This document shows positions 10,301 to 22,300 of a stretch of DNA of 64,000 bases, in pieces. The notes under the pieces are model-generated. The model was given only the letters and a program-made list of their open reading frames with translations. It was not told where the DNA came from and ran no database searches. This DNA is from Nectonema munidae. Its lineage: Eukaryota > Nematomorpha > Nectonematoida > Nectonematidae. Made by a program: the position numbers and the translations under genes. The DNA lies in the NCBI GenBank assembly GCA_030549495.1, contig JAUIRK010000242.1, positions 124,001 to 188,000 on the forward strand, in the 5' to 3' direction. The first letter of the stretch is position 1; each line of letters opens with the position of its first letter.

Positions 10301-13300
10301 TGTACTTTTGTCGTCCTTTTCGCGAGCGAGTTCTCCTGTACTACATTCAATCGAAAGCCTTTGCACACAACCACCCCTCCCCTCTTTTGTCCTCCTCAAC
10401 CTCCTCTTCTTCTTCCAAGGATTCTTCCTCACTCCTGGATGCTCTTGCAGATTTATTCTATCACATTGCAAGTCAGAAGAAAAGGATAGGATGCTTCGCT
10501 CCCAAAAAATTTGTTTCCAAACTGAAAAAAGAATGTGGTATGCTTTACACGCAAACTCCAACCCTGCTCTTTTTGCACACAAAAAAATTATATGTACTCT
10601 GTTCTGTCTGGTTACAGAGGTGGGCAAATACGGTCTGCGAGCCAAATGCGTCTGAGATAAATTTACAATCTAAAGTTATTTAGGAGTTTACTATCATTAA
10701 TGCCAAAAAATTGATCAATTAAAAATTTAAGATATTCATACTACACCATCATTGATTGGTTAGTGAATAAAGGGGATTCCTTTTTTTTCTTTCTTGTTTT
10801 TACTTTTTCGTAGTTGAGTTGGTGTGTTTTAATTCTTGAAGACTCGTGATTATTTTTAAAAGAATAGTTCTAACTTCTATAATAATTAAAAATATCTTTT
10901 CAAGATAACATTTTCCTACATTTAAAAACTAAAATTTTTATGACCCCTCTTTTCTTACAAGCTTAAAAGTTTTTGAATCAATAAAACAATTGATTTAAAT
11001 CTTAACCAAAATTACGTCCTACATATTTTAAATATTGCTTATTATACAGTATACTAGTTATACTATATTATGAAAAGTTTGCCCACACTTGTCTCTAGAA
11101 TATTCGAATTTCCTAAGATTCCAAATATCCTATTTCTTTGGAGATATCGATCGCTCTCAATATTGTTTTAGGGCACGACTTCCAAACATCCTTAGTCCTT
11201 TAGCAGTATAATCAAAATCGGAGATGGGACTTTGATACGATTTTTGACGTGGGTGTAAACCTCTATGCTTTACATTTCCTTTGTAGATTAGATTTTTTTC
11301 CTTTTTACATTTAAAGCAGCTGATTTTTACTTCCCTTGCATATAATTGTATGTTGCTTGTCATTAAAGAGTAAAATAGAAGGGAGAGATTTTTGTACTTT
11401 AATTATAAATGTTTGCACAAGAATATCATTTATATCTTATCTAAACTAATACTAAAGTAAGGTAAAAAATTTAAATTCAGTTGTGTGTAGGTTGTTGACA
11501 AATAGAATTACCAATAACGAATTTATATAAATACTTATCAAGGGCGGATCTAGAAATTGGCATTAGGGGGGGCGAATTTTACTAAACTAGAACTCAAATT
11601 TGAAGCATATAAATTTTAGCTATATCAAAAATTTGAAGCTATTTCTATCTTATTTTGCGTAATAGTTTAATAAAAATTGAAAATTGACTTTTTATTATAA
11701 AACTTAGAGTATCATAATAATATATCAAAAATTATAAGTTTATTGTTAGAAAGTAACTAGATTAAGAACTAGGAAGATTAAGGAGTCTCATTCGTCTAGG
11801 ACACTTTTTAGCATACATATCAATAATGTTGTCAATATCCAATCGAATATCTCTGTGAACAAAAAGAAGAATGAGAGCATTAAAACGATCCTCATTCATT
11901 GAACTGCGAAGTGAATCGATGTGGTAAAACTTGATGTGTTTAAATAATAAATTTACAAAAAAAAATTGGATAATATAAAAGTAACTACGATTGAAACATA
12001 AAAAACTTCTTAGAGCTTCTCACTTTAGAGAAAGATTGAATCTAAAAAACGAGTTGTAAAAGTCATCATAATATTTGAGTTCTACGAAAAGAATTAGATC
12101 AAGAATCATTGGCAATGCAATTTTAGGGGGGGGGGGGAGGGCGTACGCCGGGTTCCGCCATCCTTTAAATCCACCGATGTTTATATCTAATCAATGGTTT
12201 CTTTTTTTTTACTGTTAACTTGCATTGAAGAAGTATTGAATAAAATTCATTCAAAAATTATTATTTGAAAATCAAACTTTTCACTATTTTCTGGTCTAAG
12301 ACTTGGGTGATGTACTTTTATTTAGAAAAAAACTCAGTAGGATATTTTTCCATCACTGAATCGATTGACAATTATAAAAATTTGTATATCCTAAGTTCGA
12401 TTAACTTATTCCAGCATTGCTGATTTAGCATAGAATATATTTTATTGAAAAAATTGAATTATATTTTTTGAGACAGTTTCATTATCAATCAAAATTTTGA
12501 TTGACATTTACCACTAAGTAGCGATGTTTATCTTCAAAACTGCATGTCATTAAAATTTTTAATGAATGTATTTAATATAGGTCCTAAGTTATATCAGAAA
12601 TGGATATTTTTGATTTTCATAAAATGAAAATTTTCTTTTCCTGATTTTCGCGCCAAGACTCAATTTGATATAGCCCTCGTCTGTTTATCACAGTTTTTGG
12701 GAGATTCTTCTGCGCTTCGTTTGTGAAAAAGGCGCTGGCCTCCTGCAAATATAGTTGGCGCTCATTTTTCATAAGGTTTCGGCACAAATTTAACAACCGG
12801 ATGCCTTTTTTAAGTAGTATTGCGGTTGATTGTCCAGCACTGCTTATTGAGTATTCGTTGCTCTTTAGGATTCGTCGAGTAGCTTTCAGCTAGGCTATTT
12901 TTTATTTGTCTATTGTAGTTAATTAACCTATTTCATCCCAGAAAAGGCATACGAGAATAGGTAATTTGATATAAAAATACCTTATAATCAAGAAATCATC
13001 TACGTCACTTTTAACTGACATGGGTTAATTGCATTTCATTTGTCGCTAAATTTTTATTTTTTATTTTTTTTTCGAAAGAAAATTTCAACAATTTTATGCA
13101 ACAAGATGCTCACGAATTCTTCAACTTTCTTCTCAACAAAATTTCAGAAAATTTGAACAGTAATTTTATTTCTTCTATCCCAAGCTTTTTATTTGATAAC
13201 TCTTGTATTCTTTCACCATCTTTCCATCCTTGTACTTAACCCAATTATGCCCACGATGAGAAGAGGATTCATATCAATTCCTATCAATGATTTAGCGTCT

Positions 13301-16300
13301 GTTTCTTAAAATGAATGTCCCACAAAATAATAATTCTCCTCCTTCTTTTTATGTTATATGAAAACTCATTGAAAAAGAAAAGCAGATGATCGATTTTGGA
13401 AAAGCAATCTCCGAAAGGGAGTAAGAAACATTTGGCTTAATGTGCTAAGCTCGGACTTGGTGTGAGTTGACTTTATTACCAGTGCTAATAAAATTTGTGT
13501 TAAGACTAGAGTGTATATTTTAAACCTTTGAGGGGCAGAATTTTTAAGACCAGTCGCCTGCTTTCTTTTTCAAATGAATTTAACCCATTAAGTACCATAG
13601 AAATCAGACGATATCTAAAAAAAACGCAGACGATTTATATTCAAAGTCATTGGAAAAAGCAGACGAAGATGAAATTACTTATGCTACCAAATGGGAACAT
13701 TGGGACTTAATGGGTTAATATCTTTGAAGCAGACAATTTTTTTGGTACTCGGATGTTACACTGTTCCTCAAGGAATCAAGCTTGTGCTATTATATCCTCT
13801 GGGCACAAATCGTTGTGTACGTTGACCGTCCTATCGTATTTATTAATTTTGTCATTAATCCAGCGCCCCACATGTCTATGAGACGCTTCAGGGCAAATGA
13901 TACAATGTCCCCTCCCTCATGATACAATTTGAACATTTTTTATTAAGTAACAATTTTTGGAATCCTGACTCCATTTTTTTGAACAAACTTCGAAAGATCA
14001 TATGATTGCGAAAAGTTATTCAGAAATTATTTTACTCAAAAGATATATTCTTTGCCTCTATAAAAAATTTTGCTTAAAATCATTGGTAGTGCAATGATAG
14101 GCATAGTGAAGTTTTTGATTGCAGTGCCTTCAAAGGTGTATTCTTAGCTTGCTAAGGAGCATTCCAAATCAGTGTATGATGAATCATTTTAAAAAATATT
14201 TCTTTTTTTGTGATTCTTATGAGGTTGAACCGACAAAGAGCTTAGTCGAAGAGTCAAGCTTTATTCTACATAAGTATTAAGGTTCAAAAAACTTCATAAT
14301 AAAAATCTAATTAGGATAACGTTTCATGACTCTCATTGACAAATTTTCAAACAATACCTGAAAGCAAATAATGAAAAAGCAATGACAGCCATCTTTTTTG
14401 TGAAGAGTTATCCGAGTCGGACTTCTGTAGATTGATTTCGGAAGGCACATTTTTCCAAATCTTCAACCTTAGCGCGTTTATGCTATTTATAATTAGCAAG
14501 TCTCTTGATAACCGTTACCAAATACTTGACGATTAATCCTTCCAACTACGTCATATTATTTATGTTGAAAGTGAAACGTTTGCTTTAGGTCTTTCCAAAA
14601 CTACTCTCCCTCTAGTCATTCCTGCGAATTTGTCTGCAAAACGGGAGAGATCTTTTGCCAGCTTCATCCTCAAAAATGCCGCACTCTTTTCCTCCTCCAA
14701 GTTTAAGAAAGCTTCCAGCGTCCACTCAAGCTCCAATGGCACACCCTTTGCTTTTAGCTACAACTTCCTTGAAGAAATTTTTCAAGGCGAAATTTCTTAC
14801 GAAACAAAATGTCTGAATTGCGAGAATGTAAGAACTATGTTTCCAACGTTGTTAAAACGCTTTTCATTATTCTCGACTTTAAAGCGTTCTACTCTTTCTT
14901 TTATTTGTATCCATCCTCTCTTTTTTAACCCATGTCCTTTTTTTTATTTTTTTGCTATTTTTCGCATCTATGAATATTTTATATGTTTCATTGATATAAA
15001 AGTGATTAAATTGTTCGTTTTTTCTAATAAAAAATCCTTGTAGGGGATAAAGTTGTGCCAGAATAATAACTTTAAGGGTATTTGATGAAAAAGGTTAGGA
15101 AACAACGTATTAGTTCCCGGATTCATGACTACACCTTTTAATTTTCGCCCTACCGAAACTTTAAAGATTGATCGCCTGCCTTTACTGAACTTCTATTTTG
15201 GATTCATCCGTTACAATTTAATTAAGAAACTCTAGTTTCAATTTGTTAATTATAAAACAATACTTACATCAGTGGCGCACATCCCAGAAGGGGGGGGGGT
15301 AATGGCGACGCCCCTCTCCCTCTCCTCCAATTTAATTTCAATGAAGTGAAAAAGCTCTTCGCTCCACCATTTTGAATTTTTTTCAATTTTATATCATTAA
15401 AAGACATGTTTGGCTTATAAGTAGTACACTATCCATATTACTCTGCTTGTTGTTTAGTTGAGTTTCGGACACAAATTCTTTTAAAATAAAATTTTAAAAT
15501 TATAAAAAAAAAGTTCATTTCTCAAATTTTTTAAAGATTTTTTGGTGTTATTACCCGAATGACAATAAGTTAAACAAATATAATTTGTAAAATTTATTGA
15601 AGTAATTTTAGAGGACTTTGACTTTCTACATATACACATATATATAATATGGTTTAGATGTCGAGAGTATAATTATCCCAAAAACGTGTAGTTCCTGGGA
15701 TCCTAGGTAACAAACTCTAGTGATTTACTGATACCTGTCTCCTTTTTATCGTAGACGAGTAGTGTTGTGGAAACGTTTTACGACATATCCATTGACGTCT
15801 TTCAAAGCACGTCCATTCTTCAGTCCTTGAATTCTTTTGGCAGCCAAAAACAACTGCTCTCTGCCGATAACAAATATCAATGCAAGTTTTGTTCTTCAAA
15901 ACAAGAAGCCCAAAGAACGTATGTCTTCTTCCTATTTATTATGGTAGTAATGTTCTTGAATTTTTGTTTGCTCATGAATTTTCGCAAAAAAATTAATTAT
16001 ATTACAGGTTTTCCTTCTACCAATTACTTTTTAATCTTTCTTCAAAAGTTTGCGATTGTGGAATAAAAAAGTAAATTTCCAAAAAAAAAATCCATTACGA
16101 TCGCAAACCATCTAAATGAATAAATGAATATCAATCTGCAATATCCTAAAATTGATCTTTATGCAACCGAGAAGTTATGATAGAAGTCTCATAGGTTATA
16201 TGAGGAAAGAGCCATGATCGGGAGGGGGCAAAAATTAGGGTGAGATCTCTGGAGACCGTGAAATAACACTTTGTGCGAGTCGTAACAATACATTTCGCTT

Positions 16301-19300
16301 TCAGGACCTTAATTGAATTTAAAAGATAACATACTACGGATACTGTTACAGAATCCATGTATGGACTGAGATTTCAGTTTATTGGATAACTTTCTGCCAA
16401 TGAAATACGTGATGCTAGTTGAATGATATCAAAGATAAAAATATGTGTTTAAAATTGATCCTTGTTTTATTCATTTTTTGGGCGGAAATGTTATCTTAAT
16501 TTTCATATACTCTCACTCTACGTCTTCATTCATTTGTTCTTTCAAAATCTTATAAATTTTAATTCGTGTAGATTAAACATTTCAATACGTGCATTAAAAT
16601 CGATAAAAACAATCAGATCACTTTTTAGAGATCTAATGAAACATTTTTATCCTTGATGTCACTAGCATGACTTATTTCATTGGTAGAAAGTTATCCAATA
16701 AACAGAGACCACTCGAGGCTGGCTATACATGCACTCTGCAACCTAAGCTTGACTCTAACTCCACTAAAAAAAAACTATGAGACGCATAAATATTGGATAC
16801 GTAAGAAAATACTTTTCTGCAAACGAATTTATTAATTTTGTCATTAATCCAGCGCCCTCACATGTCTATGAGACGCTGCAGGGCAAATGCTGTACCTTTA
16901 CCTGTGTGATTCAATTTCCCTAGGGAATACTTTCTGAATCTTTGAACTGTTACTCTCCCTTTTGATATAACTCTCCCTTTTGTAGGCACTTAGAAAATTA
17001 AGTTTTGGTTATTTCCTTTTTTCAACACATTCCATTATAACCCTCGCACTACATACTCCGTGCATTTTCTCCGCGACACAGCTATTTTTACATTTTATAG
17101 AAAACTTTCAATGAACGAAAACCATATGAAGTAAACCTAAATTTCCAAAAGCAACCAGTGGATCGATTAAAGAATTATGGAAAAAATTATTATTACTACT
17201 TAAAATTTTGATTATATTCACAAAACTAACACGAAAATTATAGATGGCGTTAATCTAAAATTGTATTCAAGCAATTTAAAATATGAACCTTTGAAAAAAG
17301 TTTTTATTAGAAACTAAGTAAAAAAATAGAATTAAATTTTATTTATTTTTTCTAAAAGCGTAATCAAAAAAAACTTTTCATATACAGCTTGCGCAGACAG
17401 TTTTTGAATCGTTCTTGCAGATGAAACGAGAACACTTAGAACAAGTTCTTGTTGTTTTATTGCAAGCCCCTCTTTTTGAACGTGATTGTTCATTCGTATC
17501 ATCTTTATATCCATAAAAAGATAATAAAAACTTGATTTGTATAGTAAGTTCAAGAATTGTTGCTCTCACTTTCATGCATTCTTCAGCCAGACGAAAACAA
17601 AGATTTTTTATAAAAAAATTTCTACCACTTTGTTTAGAGTTAGGAAAATTTTCGGGTAAGTTGTATCGCGATTTAATCCATGTGTTACGACAAGTAATGT
17701 CTAAATAATTACAGAATGCTGCTAAAGACCATCTTCTACATGGTTTGTATGATCTGTAGTTTCTTATCATCCTATTAGCATGAACTACCTTTGATTTAAA
17801 TTTTTTGTATAAAAGTAAACTTTCAGGTTTAGAATATTCTCCCATCGTTTCTTACACTACTTAAAGTTTCTTCTGGTACGTCTCCTAGGTATGTAAGCAC
17901 TAAGAGAGGCATAGTCAGAATAAGCTGTTTTACTTTCACATTCAGCAAGTTTTAAGGTCTTGAGATAGTCAGCTTTCAATATTCTTGGGATGAATTTTTT
18001 GTTTCCGTTTACAGTACCACATATAGTTATATCTTTTGTTTGACACTAAACTATTAAATCATGGCTGGTAAAAAATCTATCAGTGAAAATACCACATCCA
18101 GAAGGGACTTGAGTATCTTCAATGAGCCTTTTACAAATATTTATGGCTGAAAAATAAGTACGGTCTGACGGACCAGAAATATAAATTTCTGGCATCAAAC
18201 AGTAATAATACTCAGCATCGTTTATATGATATTTCAGGCCATAGTGACCCGGCTTTTTATGGTCATATATTTTCAACGGACAACGTCCTCTAAAGCTGAC
18301 AAGTTGTTCATCTATAGTTAGATGTGAATGAGGTGTCCAGTAAAATGAGAAAACCTTACGAAAATGATCCTGTATTTTTCTTATTGGACTTAATTTATCA
18401 TCTTTATCCCTTTCACTTTTATCATCAAATGTAATAAAAATATAAGTGTACACATATTTCTGACTATGCACGTTCTTAAAAAGGGATTTGGATGAGAAGA
18501 AAAGAGATCTGATATTTTAACCTTCTGGTCACCGTTTTGCATAACATAATAGAATAATGAAGAAAAATATGAAAGAAAATGAAAGATCTGAACATTTTGA
18601 TAGAACGTCTTTAAATTCAAGTGTTTAGGTTTAGGAGACTTAAAATATTTTGTCTTGCTACATATAAAAATTAAAAAGAAAAACTTACGAATAGTTTTCC
18701 CCCATCTTGTTCGAAGTCATCTCATAAATATATGTGATCAAATTGACGTCAAAGAACAATTTAAAAATGTCTAAAATGTCTTTCGTTCTTTTCATTGTTC
18801 CCTTAGGGCCAGGTGGATCTCTTAAAAGGAAAGTGTTCCTTATCTTAGGAGTTCTGCCAAAGATTGAAGAACTGAATTCCCATGAAATGATAGTCTTGTC
18901 AGGCGCAACTAAACTATCGTCAATAACTTTTGTAGTCTCTGAACATGAGGATTCAGAACTTGAAAAAGAACGGAGAAACTCACATCAACAGATGAGGAAG
19001 AAGCAGAAGAACTCGTACACAATTTTGAAAAGAGGAGAAACCGAAATGGAAAGCGAACGAGATCAAACGAGAAAAAACAATAGGAGAGAAAAAAGCATAA
19101 TTGTATGCAATGAAACTATAAATTCAATGGAATAACGAAGAACGAATAATTATGATTGAATATTGGATTGCGTTGAAGACAAAATAAAAAAGCAAATGCA
19201 GATATAAATGAAAAATGTAAACTGAGATGGATTGATTTGAAATAAGCCATGGATAAACAACTGGTAGATAAATATTGAATTCATATTATATAACATGCTT

Positions 19301-22300
19301 CAAGCATAAAATAAAAAGAGAATCGTGTGACTGTTTATCATTTGTAAAGGGTTGATGGTAAATATTCACATGGGAAAAGAGGAATACCTAATTTTCTCTC
19401 ATTGTCGAACATGAAAATCAGTTTTTCTCAAAATATGAAGCAAAAAAACGCAATTTTTATGATGATAAAAGGGCAAGATTTAGTTTTCCAACGTACTTGA
19501 TAAGCTTAGTTCTTATCCAGTTTCTTAGTTAACTTAAAAAAATAGGAAAGCTGAATTTGAATTAAGTTTTATAAAGGATATTGAGTATCTTTTGCTAAGT
19601 ACGTACATTTCGATTTATGGAATCATTTAAAATTTAGATGGCGTTAAATCAAAATTTTTAAAAGTAGAGTAAACGTTTGTATACATAAGTTTTCTAATGA
19701 ATTTAGATCATTTATATCAACATGAAAATTAGTATAAAGTCAAGTTGAATTTTATATTCACAATCAGATTGATGAGTACAAGCATAAGTTTTGTAACATG
19801 ATGGAGCAAGTTACCTGTCCTTCATTCAAAGGGTTTATGCTTCGATTGAATGAACTAGTGGGCGCATTGATTTCGAGATGTTCTCGTAACTCACTAATTA
19901 ACTAATGGTGCCTAACTTAAAGTATACCTCATAAACCAAAACTAAAGTAATTTAATCAATTAAATATTTTCTTATTAGTTAGTTGATCAATTTGTTACTT
20001 AGAGAGGCAAGTATATAGTTTCAGTCAATATAATTATTGTGTATTCAGTGTGAGGGCAGTACGGCCATTGCCCTGATATACAAATAAACACGTAGCTACC
20101 TAGTTTATTCTAACTAAGCCATGGCGTTGATATGTTGTTTAGTAATACAATTAAAAAACTGCCTCACCTACTCGCTCTCCACTTGAAGCGCTTTCAAATG
20201 GACTCCCAAGGACACATCAGCAAATTTTCAAAAAGCTATCACCAAGTCATATTCCCCTTCGAACTTCACCTACCACCCAACGTGAGATATCATAAACAAC
20301 GATCAACATTTAATTTATTTTGCCTTTTTATCTCCTTTTCAGTCCAACCTGGATAACAAGGAATTGTTCTATGACTTGATAGCTGTCATTGTTCACTGTG
20401 GTCCAGGTTTGAATCGAGGACACTACATATCCCTCATCAAGTCGAAGAAGTCTTGGTTTTTGTTTGATGATGATGTTGTTGAAGTATGCATTCTTTATTT
20501 CTTCTTTGAATTTTCAAACAAATCTCTATGAACCAATAAATGATTCACTTGATCGAGATCTCTCCTACCCCTTTGAGGAGATACAATTTTGAAGACCAAA
20601 CGTCTGCTCTCTTTTATGATTCAATTGTATGTGTTTGAAGCAGATTATTTTAATTTTTTGTGACACTGGTATCACTCTCATCCTCAAAAATTGATTACGT
20701 CGTTTTGCTTTTTTACTAATATTTTTAAGATATATGCGAAGTGTTTCGTGCATTACTTTTTTGCTTGATATTGTGCATATTTTTTTAGCGCGTTAACGAC
20801 CATGTAAAACAGAAGATATGTGTTGAAAAGCATTTAAAGGCAGGCGCTATGGTAGTTTACGAGTTAATGCGTAGTGCATTTTTTTTATTATACATTATAG
20901 CGATTGCTTTCGTTTTAGCGAATTTTTGTTGTTGCTAATGCATCAAAATTTTGAAGGAAAATGTTACACTTTTCATTATCAAGATTTTAACATCGATAAA
21001 AATATTTCTTATTTGCAAAAAGGAAGTAGCAAAAGTTTGGATAACATCGAAACATAAATTTAAATAAATAGGAAATTAAAATCTTTCCAAAAAAGAGACA
21101 CACACAACACCTCTATTCAGAATTTTTAATGTTTCAAGGTTATACTTCACAGAGACAAAATGTAAAAGCACATTCATTTCATATGAATGTGAACCACCTA
21201 ACCTACAACTGATGATGCGAAGTGACTACATGTAGCAATATGGAAGAATTTATGAAAGAGTAGGTGAGACCATTATCGCGTGCGTCAAAATAAGTAGTCA
21301 TTATGATCTGTCAATCTTCTTAATACGTCGCTATGATTCGTTTTTCTTAAATGTATTTCCGACGATTTTATTAGTGTTCAATTTTGACTTACGACCCATC
21401 TTTTGAACCTAATGACCACTTTTAGTTGGGCAGTTCTGATCCTTTAAAATCTCGGATTATATACTCTCTTCATTTTGGTATTAGTTAAGTGTGTACATTA
21501 TTTTCCATATGCAGTACATAGTCGCCTTTAAGTCTCCTGGATTTCAACGACTCTTCAAATGGACAGTGATGTCATCAATATTTGAATTTCCAATACGCAA
21601 CATTAAGTTTGTTTCTTCGTATTCGTTGTTTATAAACTTTCTGTACACATAAACCCGCAAATGTTTTGGGTTTCGTTTTATTTTGAGTCGTTAATAAAGC
21701 TCTGTAAGTAACGCATAAACAACCGTTGTCAAAAGAGAGTTTTAGCTACACCATTGGGTTCGGTACTGTGTGTAAATGGAGGTTCCATTGTATCCACATT
21801 TTTGTTTTATCCTATATGTGAATGCATGAATTTTAAAAATGCATTTAAATTTACAAAGTTTAAAGCACCAGGATTAAAAATAATTCTGGAAACGAATTTT
21901 CAATACAAAACTGCCAAACTTTGATGACTCTGTTAAAAGATAATTAATTATTTTTGAGATCTTCAAAACTAAGAAAATCTAAGCTTAATAAAACAGTTTT
22001 CTGTAGTCTTTACATAAATAATGAAAATAAAATTAATTTTCTCTAGAATCTTGTTTATGAGATAAATTCACGATTTAAAAGAGAATAAAAAAAATTTGAC
22101 GTGTACCATATAAAAGCTTGGCGTGGCCACGATTACATTCTACTCACTAACATATTGAACATGGCCTATCCTAGAGGGATTTATAATAGATGGTATTTAA
22201 AATTTTATCTTAAAGGTCTCTATATGTTCAAGGCTCAGCGCATGTTGGCATTAACTAAGGGATTCTACAAATGCCTTGTTTTATGCACGTTCCTGTACCA

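Noticed and set aside
10169-10645. 158-residue minus-strand frame opposite USP exon 3
   Set aside because: It is the antisense shadow of the exon encoding the Cys box; composition and lack of any family motif support that.
11157-11363. 68-residue minus-strand frame with a CFKCKKEK motif
   Set aside because: One CxxC pair alone is not enough; no zinc-finger family fits and it lies in a repeat-rich intron.
18734-19135. 133-residue plus-strand frame
   Set aside because: The minus strand of the same bases carries piggyBac N-terminal motifs ([13 protein letters not shown]), so this is a shadow.
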